The position numbers were made by a program, and so were the translations under genes. This document shows, piece after piece, positions 51,081-59,854 of a stretch of DNA of 64,000 nt. Origin of the DNA: Prolixibacteraceae bacterium (GTDB lineage Bacteria; Bacteroidota; Bacteroidia; Bacteroidales; Prolixibacteraceae); the NCBI GenBank assembly GCA_028683385.1, contig JAQUIJ010000013.1, positions 62,001 to 126,000 of the forward strand. The letters are read 5' to 3'. Numbering within the stretch: position 1 is the stretch's first letter; every line of letters starts with the position of its first letter. Under the pieces are notes generated by a model that was given only the letters and a program-made list of their open reading frames with translations, had not been told where the DNA came from and made no database searches.

Positions 51081-52484
51081 TTACTTTTTCGCCATTTTCA
51101 AGGCTTCAGTAGTTGTATAGTATTTCGTAATCATGTTTGGAACTTCCCATTCCGGCAATTTACCATCTTTCAAGTATTGCAGGTATTGTTCGGTTACCTG
51201 ACCGAAATGAGCTTCATGACCAACTTTAAACGAATCAGGAATTTCGACAACCCAACTTTTATCAGCTAGTTTGCTTAATTTTAAACCTGCGTATTTAGCC
51301 GAAATAGTCTCTTCTACAGCTTTTTTCAGGCTGGATTCGAATGCGGCTAAATCAGTTGCGCCAGTTGCTTCAATGTAAACAGTTGGTTTGTATTTTTCTT
51401 CTTTTGTTTGTTTAATCAACACGTTGCACAATTTCCCACGCATCAGGCAATAATGCGAATCTCCGGCACCTTCCGGCGCTTCAAAATCCCACAAAGTAGT
51501 CACCTTGACAACTTTGTCTTTCAACTTATGTTCCATTTCACCGTTGGCATATACTTTTAGCTTGCCATCAGCAACATCTTTCTTTAGGAATTCAGGAAAT
51601 TCTTTCATTCCGGTTACTTTCTCGAATTGCTCCGGAGAAAAATCGGTTGTCCATCGTTTGGCAGAAATCATCTGAACATCGGTTTTATTCAGGATGACTT
51701 CAGGGAAAGCACTCCATTGAATCAAATCGACCAGATGTGTGGCAACATCGGCATTTCCTTCGCCCTGCTGGGTAATATCGAAAAACCATGCCGGACGTTT
51801 CAACGCAACGCCCGAAACTACTTTGCAGAAATTATGCACACTTTCGATAACAACAGCAGGTTCATCAACAGTGCCATCTACCAGTCCTCCAAAAACATCA
51901 GGCGTGTTGGCCAGTTCGCGCTGAACGATGTTGGTAATTTCATGACGTTCAGTCATAATATCGTAAAGCAAAACTCCCTTTTCAGCAGCCGTTTTGAAAG
52001 CCTGCTCTAAAAGAGGAAAAGCTTCAGGAGTAATTACCATGGGTTTATCAGCAAAAACATTGATCCCAGCCTCAACTGCTTTCTGAATGTACTCGGTCTT
52101 TTTTGCATTGTTCCCAGCTACCATCATTACGTTTCCAGGTTTTTCGGCCAACATTTTTTCGAGGTAATCGGTACCTGTATATACTTTTTCGACCCAAGCT
52201 GTTGGATTGTCGGTGCGTTTATTAAATGCTTCGATGCGTCCCAGATGTTGAGCTACATCGTCACCTTCAGGAGCATACACATAAACCGTCGGATCGATTT
52301 GGTCGTACATCGATTTTTGGATGAGAGCCGCATGAAAATGGCCGGGATCGAGAGTCATTAGTTTCACTTCGCCTTTGACGCCGGTAAACTTTGGAGTCGC
52401 TTTTTCGACACCTTTTTGACCGCCACCGGCACAAGCGGATAAAATTGTTGCCATTGCCAGCACAGGAATTAAGTTTTTATTCAT
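51081..52484 (-). CDS. Gfo/Idh/MocA-family oxidoreductase, lipoprotein
   Basis: A 467-residue protein with a lipoprotein signal (MNKNLIPVLAMATILSAC, Cys18). The Rossmann part has VKLMTLDPGHFHAALIQKSMY instead of a canonical GxGxxG, then NVMMVAGNNAKKTEYI and the family's DKPMVITPEAFPLLEQAF (the K-P motif). The C-terminal half has the PF16490-type oxidoreductase C-terminal pattern, including DITQQGEGNADVATHLVDLIQW. Family members oxidise or reduce sugars with NAD(P); this membrane-anchored version with a modified nucleotide loop may work in the periplasm (inference). It is the last gene of the 51-60 kb cluster. Confidence 0.85.
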   Translation of the reverse strand: MNKNLIPVLAMATILSACAGGGQKGVEKATPKFTGVKGEVKLMTLDPGHFHAALIQKSMYDQIDPTVYVYAPEGDDVAQHLGRIEAFNKRTDNPTAWVEKVYTGTDYLEKMLAEKPGNVMMVAGNNAKKTEYIQKAVEAGINVFADKPMVITPEAFPLLEQAFKTAAEKGVLLYDIMTERHEITNIVQRELANTPDVFGGLVDGTVDEPAVVIESVHNFCKVVSGVALKRPAWFFDITQQGEGNADVATHLVDLIQWSAFPEVILNKTDVQMISAKRWTTDFSPEQFEKVTGMKEFPEFLKKDVADGKLKVYANGEMEHKLKDKVVKVTTLWDFEAPEGAGDSHYCLMRGKLCNVLIKQTKEEKYKPTVYIEATGATDLAAFESSLKKAVEETISAKYAGLKLSKLADKSWVVEIPDSFKVGHEAHFGQVTEQYLQYLKDGKLPEWEVPNMITKYYTTTEALKMAKK

Positions 52485-52519
52485 GGTTTAATTATTAGGG
52501 TTGTCTGATTTATTGTCCA

Positions 52520-52527
52520 CAAAAATA
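52520..52527 (-). promoter_or_regulatory. Candidate -7 box for the first Gfo/Idh/MocA gene
   Basis: The minus strand reads TATTTTTG, just downstream of the DUF2264 stop. Initiation near 52514 gives a leader of about 30 bases to the ATG at 52484. It would let the oxidoreductase be expressed apart from DUF2264. Confidence 0.5.
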
Positions 52528-52549
52528 AAACTTTCCGCCAAAGAAAAAC

Positions 52550-54604
52550 TTAGCACGACCGTTTTCCATCGATGTCTTTAAAATCAATTTCATACTTTTC
52601 ATCATTGTAAAGAGTGATCGTTGCACCCAAAGCCGAATATTCCGGTGTAATGTCCATGATCTGAATATCCTTTATTGGCGACAATTCTTCTTCTGTCCAT
52701 TCCTGATTATCCATTCGATGTATCATCACGCTAATCATCAGTTCCATTGGTGGGTTTTTAGCCTTGCGTTTTTTATAGGCGTAGATCACTGTGCTTTCGT
52801 CAGCCTCAGCATTTCGGTCGGAGTGTACCAAACTATCCAGCTTATCCCATCCATGATAGGTTATCAAGGCAACTCGTCGTCCCGGGATAGAGGCAGTAAT
52901 CACCTTTTTGTCACCAAGTTCGAATTGATTAACAACAGCTTTCTGGCTACCGATATGCGGCATTCCGAAATGCCCAAGCGTTAATTCGTATTCAAAAGCC
53001 AGCCGCGAACGATCGACACGAATTACTCCGCCCGGAATGGTAATTTCGGCCAAATCGATGATATACCCTACCCCATTGTTTGGCGGACGCCGCATGATGG
53101 CCTGACGATACAATACATCTTTGCGCACGCCGTTAAAAAACATGCTTTGCGAAATGGTAAACGAACGGTTCTTTTCTGAATCGTTTTCCACTTTTTTGCC
53201 GGTGAGGTAAAAATTCACATCGTCGCCACGCACATCGCGCGGATCCTGGCTTCGGTAGCTGTATTCCATCGAGGTTCCGCCCTGCGGATTGTGATCTTCC
53301 CAGGGGAAATGCGTGTTGTAAACAAGCTTCGAATAATTTGGATCGTCGTAATAAACCTTGCCCGGAATAATTTCGGAAGCACCGGTTTTTCCGTGGTTCA
53401 CAAGCACCAGTCCAGGGCTTTCAAGAACTACTTTTTTCGATTCGTCTCCAAGTGTTTCCCAGTCTCCTTCATTTTCTTTGGCAGTCCAGAACGGCGAATC
53501 GTTGGGCAAAGCGAGGCAGATAAATGGCAAAAACATCAGGAAAGGACTGGCAGCACAACTGTAGTTTTGCACCATGTATTCCTTCTGTCCGTAAAATCCC
53601 AAACTTGGAATATCGTTGTCATAAAATTCTTCGCGAGTAACAAATTGCAGCAACGAGCCTGAACAAAGCCTCCGTGCCCAACCCGCATCCAGCAAGGTCT
53701 TATCTTTCAACATAAAGGCAACGGGAAACGCTCCTGAAACCCATGTGCGGTAACAGATACTACGCGACCACATATTGATGTAACCATCACGTCCGAAGAA
53801 ACTGGTTAGCGATTCCATTAATTTTTGAGCCGACTTTTCAATGATAGCAGCCACTTCAGGATAATATTCGTCGCCAAACGTCCTGTTCCAGATGGTGGTA
53901 TAAACGATAAACAGGCTTATTGAATAGTAATTGTAGGTTTGTTCCAAATACCAGCCATTCCCTGAATGATAGGAAGCCACCCACAGAAGATGACTTTTCA
54001 ATAGTTCATCGTCGATTTCGTAGCCGTATTTTTTCAGGAACGAAAGGGTGATGATGTTAAAAATCCGCCAGTTGTTTTGTGTGGTTCGATGATGAGCCCA
54101 TTTCGAAATAGTAACAACCATCTCTTCGCGCTGCTTTTCGGTATAAGTGAACCAAATGGTTTCGGGCATTAAAAGCAGGGTTTTAAACAGACCTCCAAAC
54201 TCGCAGGTAAACTGGTAATTGGAATCGGGCAATTCTTCAGGTAGAGGCAGTGAGTTAGCATGACCGGGAGTGAAGGCATTATAGATTTGCAAACTGTAAT
54301 AATCGCGAAGATTGATACCCTTAATTGTAGTTTCTGGATCAATGTGAATTAGCGGTCCTGCAAGGGTGAATGTTCTTTCCAATGCTTCGAACTCCAGGGA
54401 ACGGTAACGCCAGTCAGGAGCATTGGGCTCCGGATAGGTCTTACCAGGAACCGATGGAAAAGTCAATGGTGTATCAATGGAGCCAACATGTTCAAAAGTC
54501 CGTTCCAACAGGTACTTTGCCAATTCGATGTAATGTTTTTTCGACATCCCGGTGTATGGACTCAACTCCATATCGGGACTTTGAACTTCAAAAGCTTTCT
54601 TCAC
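52550..54604 (-). CDS. DUF2264 protein
   Basis: A 684-residue protein without a signal peptide. It matches DUF2264: a helical (alpha/alpha)-barrel-like region (about 15-400) with PFYLERTFEH-type and TWVSGAFPVAFMLKDKTLLDAGWARR segments, then a beta-sandwich (about 400-684) with TEYSYRSQDPRDVRGDD. This fold resembles that of polysaccharide lyases and unsaturated glucuronyl hydrolases, but no catalytic pair is established. In Bacteroidota it lies near sugar-degradation genes. Its 5' leader holds a stem-loop (54644-54672). Substrate unknown. Confidence 0.85.
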   Translation of the reverse strand: MKKAFEVQSPDMELSPYTGMSKKHYIELAKYLLERTFEHVGSIDTPLTFPSVPGKTYPEPNAPDWRYRSLEFEALERTFTLAGPLIHIDPETTIKGINLRDYYSLQIYNAFTPGHANSLPLPEELPDSNYQFTCEFGGLFKTLLLMPETIWFTYTEKQREEMVVTISKWAHHRTTQNNWRIFNIITLSFLKKYGYEIDDELLKSHLLWVASYHSGNGWYLEQTYNYYSISLFIVYTTIWNRTFGDEYYPEVAAIIEKSAQKLMESLTSFFGRDGYINMWSRSICYRTWVSGAFPVAFMLKDKTLLDAGWARRLCSGSLLQFVTREEFYDNDIPSLGFYGQKEYMVQNYSCAASPFLMFLPFICLALPNDSPFWTAKENEGDWETLGDESKKVVLESPGLVLVNHGKTGASEIIPGKVYYDDPNYSKLVYNTHFPWEDHNPQGGTSMEYSYRSQDPRDVRGDDVNFYLTGKKVENDSEKNRSFTISQSMFFNGVRKDVLYRQAIMRRPPNNGVGYIIDLAEITIPGGVIRVDRSRLAFEYELTLGHFGMPHIGSQKAVVNQFELGDKKVITASIPGRRVALITYHGWDKLDSLVHSDRNAEADESTVIYAYKKRKAKNPPMELMISVMIHRMDNQEWTEEELSPIKDIQIMDITPEYSALGATITLYNDEKYEIDFKDIDGKRSC

Positions 54605-54643
54605 GTGAAAATATTTAAGTTATTAATTTGATATCTGCTTTAG

Positions 54644-54672
54644 GCGCTAAGCAGTTTAGAACCGCTTAGCGC
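54644..54672 (-). promoter_or_regulatory. Stem-loop in the leader of the DUF2264 gene
   Basis: GCGCTAAGC (54644-54652) pairs perfectly with GCTTAGCGC (54664-54672) across an 11-base loop. It ends 40 bases before the ATG at 54604 and could be a translation-control hairpin, an operator, or a 5' stabiliser. No T-run. Confidence 0.45.
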
Positions 54673-54775
54673 AGTGCACTTTTGCAAACACTTTATATGC
54701 CACTACCATTCCGTCCGAAAGAATATTTTGCATTGAAACACACTTTGGCGCGGACGGCATATTTTTTCACATTTT

Positions 54776-54890
54776 GTCCGTTGGCTGAAGCCAACGGCAA
54801 AGGATAGTGCTACGAATATGCAATTTAGCCAATCAGAGCAATATCCCTGCCTTCGGCTGGTAGGCTTTGCCGTCACATTTATGTGACGAA
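54776..54890 (+). repeat. Composite palindromic repeat, copy B
   Basis: Contains CCGTTGGCT-GA-AGCCAACGG, then CGGCAAAGGATAG, AGAGCAATAT and CGTCACAT-TT-ATGTGACG. The same blocks in the same order (on the opposite strand) form copy A at 35745-35840. The flanking sequences differ. Confidence 0.7.
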
Positions 54891-54905
54891 CAGGGATTTT
54901 TGCGA

Positions 54906-56285
54906 TTATTTCCTCTTGATATTACTAATTCCATAAGGGAAACGTTCCGGACGGCTGAGCATGGCATTAGCCTGATCGTCATTTTCAAAACGTTCGGTTC
55001 CCGGATTCCACTGTAATTTGCGGTTCAGTTTCATGGCAATATGAGTAATCAAACAAATGGTACATGCACGGTGCCCGATTTCAGCCGGAGAAATAGGTTC
55101 TTTTTTCGTTTGGATACAATCGAGCCAGTTGCCATGCTGCTCGTCACTTTTATACAAGTGAATTTCGTTTTCGCCGATCACCGATTCCAGAATTTTCGGA
55201 TCGCTGGCATCCAAAGCCTTCGCTCTTTGTCCTTTTGAAACTGGATCGCTGGACGAAGCCATATAGTCGCCCCTCGAAACAAAGATCCAGCCTTCGGTTC
55301 CCTCGTAGCGAATTCCATTCGGATAGCCGCCACTGGTGTACATGGTTATTCCGTTTGCATATTCGGCTTTGGCCATGAAATCGCCATGAACATTCCACAA
55401 ACCTGATTTCGGAAATTCGGCTACTGCCTGAATCGAAATCGGGCCAGTCAATTCAGTATCCATCCCCCATGCAGCTGAATCGTAATGGTGCTGTCCCCAA
55501 CCGGTGATCATTCCGGCACCAAATTGCTCGCGACGTAACCAACCCGGACGATCGTATCCTTTTTGAGGATGAACACCAATTTCGGTATAAGGTACATATG
55601 GTGTTTCGCCCAACCACATGTCGTAGTTGAACCCTTTTGGTATCACCATTTCAGCCGCTTCAGGACCAGACGGATCGCCAGGCAAACCAATTTTTACGGT
55701 ATGCAAACGACCAATGCGGCCGTTTCGAACCAATTCGGCAGCTACACGAAACTGTGTTGACGAACGTTGCTGAGTTCCCACCTGAAGTACAATTCCTTTT
55801 TCTTTCACAATGTCGGCCATGATCCGGCCTTCAGTTACTGTTAATGAAGTAGGTTTCTGCACATAAACATGTTTGCCGGCCAAAGCAGCTTCGATGGCAG
55901 GTTGTGCATGCCAATGGTCGGGCGTACTAATCACCACCGCGTCAATGTCTTTATTCAGGAGCATTTCTTTGTAATCGTCGTACATTTTCACATTGACGTA
56001 ATTATCCTGACCAGTTTTCTTTTTGTAGTAATCTTCCACCAGTTTTTTGCCGTCAGCCATTCGGTTTTTATCGAGGTCGCTTACCGCAATATACCGGGCA
56101 ATATCATGCTGTAAAGTCCCAGGCATGTCATGACCTTGGGCAATACGGCCACAACCGATCTGTCCGATATTAATTTTGTTACTCGGAGCATTTTTCCCCA
56201 TCACACTCGATGGAATAATGGTTGGTAAAATGATGGCTCCAGCTGTTCCGGCACTCACTTTTTTTAAAAAATTTCGTCGTTCCAT
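54906..56285 (-). CDS. Gfo/Idh/MocA-family oxidoreductase with Tat-like signal
   Basis: A 459-residue protein. The N-terminus MERRNFLKKVSAGTAGAIIL contains the twin-arginine motif RRNFLKK followed by a hydrophobic run, so export folded by Tat is likely. The Rossmann motif is NIGQIGCGRIAQGHDMPG, and the conserved K-P region is GKHVYVQKPTSLTVTEGRIM. The C-terminal alpha/beta domain (about 170-430) includes DMWLGETPYVPYTEIGVHPQ. Tat-exported, cofactor-bound oxidoreductases of this type act on sugars in the periplasm. 30 bases separate it from the ThuA gene upstream, so probably one operon. Confidence 0.9.
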   Translation of the reverse strand: MERRNFLKKVSAGTAGAIILPTIIPSSVMGKNAPSNKINIGQIGCGRIAQGHDMPGTLQHDIARYIAVSDLDKNRMADGKKLVEDYYKKKTGQDNYVNVKMYDDYKEMLLNKDIDAVVISTPDHWHAQPAIEAALAGKHVYVQKPTSLTVTEGRIMADIVKEKGIVLQVGTQQRSSTQFRVAAELVRNGRIGRLHTVKIGLPGDPSGPEAAEMVIPKGFNYDMWLGETPYVPYTEIGVHPQKGYDRPGWLRREQFGAGMITGWGQHHYDSAAWGMDTELTGPISIQAVAEFPKSGLWNVHGDFMAKAEYANGITMYTSGGYPNGIRYEGTEGWIFVSRGDYMASSSDPVSKGQRAKALDASDPKILESVIGENEIHLYKSDEQHGNWLDCIQTKKEPISPAEIGHRACTICLITHIAMKLNRKLQWNPGTERFENDDQANAMLSRPERFPYGISNIKRK

Positions 56286-56315
56286 AAGATATAGTTATTG
56301 ATTAGGTTGTTAAGT

Positions 56316-57233
56316 TTAAAATTTAGCAGGAGAATCGTCGCATTTCAAATCGCCCAACACATATTGAGCACCATCCAGATAAAACTTCAAAAGCCTTGCG
56401 TCTTCAAAGCTTTGAGCATTGTGTGAGGGAGAGACATAGAAAACCCTTCCCTTTCCAAATCGTTTGATCCAGGATACATATTTGATCTTCTCATCAATTT
56501 CTTTGGTCTTTTGGGTCAGTTTCGAAGTGTCCATGTACAATAAAGGCCTGAAATTCTTTTGGGTGTACGCTTTATTGAACAAATAAGGTTCATCGGTATG
56601 CATGAACGATTTCCCGCCAAATCCTTTAACCAAAGGATGATTCGGTTCGCACAATTCGAGTGTTACCTCCTGTTGTGCCGGATGATAATCGAAACTTCCG
56701 CCAACCATTTCGCTGAAAGCCATTGAATTGTTCTGCATCACAATCGCTCCATGGATAACCATCAACCCACCACCTTTTCTGACATACTCAATCAGGTTCG
56801 ATTCGAGTTCGGCCGCTTTCTTTTTACGCTGGTCGTCGGTCAGACTTTTATCCTGATCCAATACATCGAGCAACAAATCCCTTCGCGGACCAACCGAGCA
56901 GTTATTATTCAGAACAACAGCATCGTAATTCTTAAGGTTCTTCTTTTCAAACTTGTAAATGTCTTTGCTGAATTCCACTTCAAAAGCCCCGGTTTTTTCG
57001 GCCAAAACTTTCATAACCGCATCTGTATGAGGAACTACCCAATGATCGAAACCTGTAAACAAACTAAATTCCAACACTTTGTGATGTTTTTTAGCTTGAA
57101 CTTCAGCTTTAGCCGGAGCCAGTTTTTCAATCTTCTGTACCCACTCATCTGTCAAGGTAAATTCTTTCAATTGTGCTTTAACTGAACAAAAAGAAAGAAT
57201 AATTGAAACAGTAATTACAATTTTTTTGTACAT
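56316..57233 (-). CDS. ThuA-domain protein
   Basis: A 305-residue secreted protein (signal 1-20, ending SVKA). The ThuA/class-I-glutamine-amidotransferase-like domain includes EFSLFTGFDHWVVPHTDAVM, NYDAVVLNNNC, VRKGGGLMVIHGAIVMQN, GGSFDYHPAQQEVTLEL and SWIKRFGKGRVFYVSPSHNAQ. In rhizobia ThuA works with a Gfo/Idh-type ThuB in trehalose/maltitol utilisation. Here it lies between a DUF6807 gene and a Gfo/Idh oxidoreductase, matching that kind of partnership. The substrate in this organism is not known. Confidence 0.88.
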   Translation of the reverse strand: MYKKIVITVSIILSFCSVKAQLKEFTLTDEWVQKIEKLAPAKAEVQAKKHHKVLEFSLFTGFDHWVVPHTDAVMKVLAEKTGAFEVEFSKDIYKFEKKNLKNYDAVVLNNNCSVGPRRDLLLDVLDQDKSLTDDQRKKKAAELESNLIEYVRKGGGLMVIHGAIVMQNNSMAFSEMVGGSFDYHPAQQEVTLELCEPNHPLVKGFGGKSFMHTDEPYLFNKAYTQKNFRPLLYMDTSKLTQKTKEIDEKIKYVSWIKRFGKGRVFYVSPSHNAQSFEDARLLKFYLDGAQYVLGDLKCDDSPAKF

Positions 57234-57248
57234 GGTTTTGGCTTTGGT

Positions 57249-58568
57249 TCACTTTTTAACTGCACTGTTCACAATCGCAACCTGTGGTGGATTGGCAAAT
57301 GCCTGCCAGTAATTTTCAGCTTCTTCAGGGGTCATTTTCCCGTCGAAAATAACCAGTCGATAGCGGAGTGTGTAATCATTACCTTTATCAATCTTCCAAT
57401 CTTTATGCCTGATTGGACAGAACTCGAAATACACATCGCCGCGTCCATTCTGGTCTTCAGGCCAAACACGCATTGGTTCCGGATGCATCCGGTTGGCCGG
57501 AAAACTCATGAATAATATTCCTGAACGACCTTCTTTCGTAGCTGATTCTCCTTCGATAATACACCATCTGGCATTGCTGCCATCCGCATTCTTACGAACT
57601 TTCCCTTCCGAAGTTAAAACAGAACTGTTGTCTTTGTTCCATTTTTCGGTAGCGCGATATCCTATTCCACCACCGTAACGATAGGCTGCCAACAAAATTC
57701 CTGAATCGAGCGGTGTATTCAAAGTGCTAATGTAATCGAACAGATAGCGCTGATTGGCAATATTCCAGACGCGGACATCAAACAATTCATTCATGGCAAC
57801 AGCATCGCCGCCTTTAGCTCCAAAATCAATGTGTTCCTGAAGTGATTTGAATCCGGTGTAAACAGGGCCTTCAACTTGCGAAACCAAACCGGCAAAACGC
57901 ACAGTTCCTTCACCTTTCATCAAGTTCCAGAAATCAACTTCACGCTTACCAATGAAGGTTAAAGTCCATGGATTCCAGATTCCATAATGGTGATAATGGT
58001 CGGGTGCTTGAATGCGCGTTAACACTTCACCTTCCGGAGAATAAACAGGATGGATGAAAGCAGAACGCTTGTAAAACGGACTGACTCCTTTTGGCGGATT
58101 TACAGTTTCGATCTGGTAACTCAAAATTGGCTTTTCACCAGCCTTCAGGGTTAAAGCTCCATCTTTCTGGATTGCACTGATTGCTGATTTGAATGTTTGT
58201 GGATTTAAAGTTTTCCGGAATACAAAAATACGTTTGGAATTTTTAAGAGTTTGTCCGCTTAAGACAAACCATACTTTGGCTCCAGCAGAAGTTTCCAATT
58301 GAAACGGAACAGCAACTTCGGTCTTCCCTTTGATCTCGAAAAGCGCCAGTTTTAATGAATCAGCATTGTAATTCAATTGGTCTATTGAAAGGCTAACCGG
58401 GCAATCCGATCTGTCAGTGTTTCCGGCCGAAACTTCAAATTTCAGAAGGTCTTGTGCTGATACAGAAAAAGAAAAAAACGATAGCAGAAAAACGAAAAGA
58501 GGTATATAAAATGTTGGCAGCTTCTTTTTGTCCTTTAGGACATGAATGTCAATAGCAGGAAAAACCAT
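57249..58568 (-). CDS. DUF6807 (PmoA-like) secreted protein
   Basis: I take the ATG at 58568 as start (an ATG at 58577 is also in frame), giving about 439 residues. A signal peptide follows (KLPTFYIPLFVFLLSFF, ending VSAQ). The body matches DUF6807/PmoA: FIHPVYSPEGEVLTRIQAPDHYHHYGIW, KREVDFWNLMKGEGTVRFAG, SFPANRMHPEPMRVWPEDQNGRGDVYFEFCPI. Its open frame continues upstream to 58850 without similarity. The start lies inside the palindromic repeat copy D, which codes for the residues VLKDK. Function unknown; often found with sugar-degradation genes. 15 bases to ThuA. Confidence 0.8.
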   Translation of the reverse strand: MVFPAIDIHVLKDKKKLPTFYIPLFVFLLSFFSFSVSAQDLLKFEVSAGNTDRSDCPVSLSIDQLNYNADSLKLALFEIKGKTEVAVPFQLETSAGAKVWFVLSGQTLKNSKRIFVFRKTLNPQTFKSAISAIQKDGALTLKAGEKPILSYQIETVNPPKGVSPFYKRSAFIHPVYSPEGEVLTRIQAPDHYHHYGIWNPWTLTFIGKREVDFWNLMKGEGTVRFAGLVSQVEGPVYTGFKSLQEHIDFGAKGGDAVAMNELFDVRVWNIANQRYLFDYISTLNTPLDSGILLAAYRYGGGIGYRATEKWNKDNSSVLTSEGKVRKNADGSNARWCIIEGESATKEGRSGILFMSFPANRMHPEPMRVWPEDQNGRGDVYFEFCPIRHKDWKIDKGNDYTLRYRLVIFDGKMTPEEAENYWQAFANPPQVAIVNSAVKK

Positions 58569-58672
58569 CGACAACATTTGTCCGTCAGGACATTGACCAG
58601 ACATAATTAATTCCCTACGGAAAATAATTTGCATTCCGACAAATTCTATTGACATGAATCTCCTATGGAGAA
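58527..58672. repeat. Cluster of short palindromic repeats, copy D (overlaps the DUF6807 start)
   Basis: Contains TGTCC-TTTA-GGACA, TGTCC-GTCA-GGACA, TTCCCTACGGAA and TCTCCTATGGAGA. These are the same dyad types as in copy C at 50875-51019. It spans the 5' end of the DUF6807 reading frame and the spacer before the URO-D-like gene. Confidence 0.65.
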
Positions 58673-58704
58673 GATTTAAAAAGTTGCTTAAAAAAATCTT
58701 CATT

Positions 58705-59745
58705 TTATTGGTTTTCCAGTTTTTGTATGGTTTTGATAAACGCCTGCATGTTTTCGGTTGCCACATTCTGCGGAACTCCGCCACCACACGACCAGATGAT
58801 TCCTTTTTTATCCTGAACTTCGTTCCACATCTTTTCGGTTTGTGCAACAACTTCTTCAGGAGAAGCTGCCATCAAGACATCGCGCGGCGGAAGATTTCCC
58901 AGAAGCGCCACTTCAGATCCGGCCAATTCGCGTATTTCGTTGATGGAATGTTCGAAGCTGAAATTAAACAGATTCACTCCGATTCCTTTCAGAAAAGGAG
59001 TACTTATTAATCCCTGTGCATCGTTGTGAAAAAATCTAACTTTGGTTTCAAAAGCAGAGAAAATTGGAGTCAGGTATGGCACCACAAATTCGCGGCATTC
59101 GTCTTCGCCCACAAAACCAACAATATCGTCCAAAACCAGAATTCCCTCAATTGAAGGAAACTGTTCTTTTTGATAGCGAAGCCAATCCACCGTAAATTCA
59201 GAAATAACTTTCAGCAGTTGATGAGCTTCTTCCGGATTCATCATCAGGGCCATCATAAATTCGGTGGTTCCCATCAGGAACGAAGCAATATTCAGCGGTC
59301 CGCGGGCAATCGCAAATTTGATTTCGTGCCCAATTTTGTGAATTTCAGGTTCGAATTCTTTCAGTCGCTGAATAATAAACGGCAATAAACCGTCCAGCTT
59401 TGGATTCGGCTTTTTAATGTCGGCAATATCTTCATTCGAATGAATGGTTTTATCGGCGTGAGGCAGGTTGCTTTCGTACCAAACCTGTTTGGCGCCAAAA
59501 GCCGATGGCTCACTACACATGCCGTATTCAGACCAAAACCCAGGTAAAAAAATCGTATCAGGGAAAGTATCAATGGCCTTTTTATTCGTCTCGAACCACT
59601 GCTTGCCACTGGCGTAATAATCGAGCGTAGAAATTCCAGCCCAGCCAGGAAGCCAGGGGCTATCAATAATAAATCCAACAGGTGCCGGACCCTTGTGCTT
59701 TCGATTGATAACATCAACCAGCAAATTCCACTGTTCGTTAGTCAT
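58705..59745 (-). CDS. Uroporphyrinogen decarboxylase-family protein (MtaA/CmuA-like)
   Basis: A 346-residue cytoplasmic protein with a URO-D-type TIM-barrel. The core includes ILVLDDIVGFVGEDECREFVVPYL and the C-terminal CGGGVPQNVATENMQAFI, which resembles the S-G-C-G-x-P-x-x-T-x-x-E-N pattern of MtaA-type methyltransferases. The first zinc motif, H-x-C in MtaA, reads HND here (His240-Asn-Asp242); the late cysteine is Cys320. No corrinoid protein is adjacent. First gene of the minus-strand catabolic cluster, divergent from the AraC gene; a methyl transfer or decarboxylation role in sugar use is possible. Confidence 0.8.
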   Translation of the reverse strand: MTNEQWNLLVDVINRKHKGPAPVGFIIDSPWLPGWAGISTLDYYASGKQWFETNKKAIDTFPDTIFLPGFWSEYGMCSEPSAFGAKQVWYESNLPHADKTIHSNEDIADIKKPNPKLDGLLPFIIQRLKEFEPEIHKIGHEIKFAIARGPLNIASFLMGTTEFMMALMMNPEEAHQLLKVISEFTVDWLRYQKEQFPSIEGILVLDDIVGFVGEDECREFVVPYLTPIFSAFETKVRFFHNDAQGLISTPFLKGIGVNLFNFSFEHSINEIRELAGSEVALLGNLPPRDVLMAASPEEVVAQTEKMWNEVQDKKGIIWSCGGGVPQNVATENMQAFIKTIQKLENQ

Positions 59746-59767
59746 AGGTATTCATTTAGTAGTATTT

Positions 59768-59775
59768 CAAAAGTA
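59768..59775 (-). promoter_or_regulatory. Candidate -7 box for the URO-D-like gene
   Basis: The minus strand reads TACTTTTG. Initiation near 59762 leaves about 17 bases to the ATG at 59745. It lies in the 109-base gap shared with the AraC promoter, so one operator could control both. Confidence 0.5.
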
Positions 59776-59823
59776 ACTGTTTCACGACAGTTTATCCAGT
59801 ACTATTTTAACGAGCATTTATAC

Positions 59824-59831
59824 TATTTTTG
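59824..59831 (+). promoter_or_regulatory. Candidate -7 box for the AraC gene
   Basis: TATTTTTG, a perfect TAnnTTTG match. Initiation near 59837 gives a leader of about 18 bases before the ATG at 59855. Divergent from the box at 59768. Confidence 0.55.
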
Positions 59832-59854
59832 CAGAATCTTAAATACTTCCGACA

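Larger units (their letters stand above)
54605..54905. other. Gene-free stretch with palindromes, between DUF2264 and the second Gfo/Idh/MocA gene
   Basis: Nothing coding is seen in these 301 bases. They hold the DUF2264 leader hairpin and the composite repeat copy B (54776-54890). Short inverted repeats fill most of the remaining sequence. Confidence 0.5.

Noticed and set aside
58569-58850. N-terminal extension of the DUF6807 frame
   Set aside because: The extra residues are encoded mostly by palindromic repeat D and the 3' part of the URO-D-like gene on the same strand, and the signal peptide would be internal.
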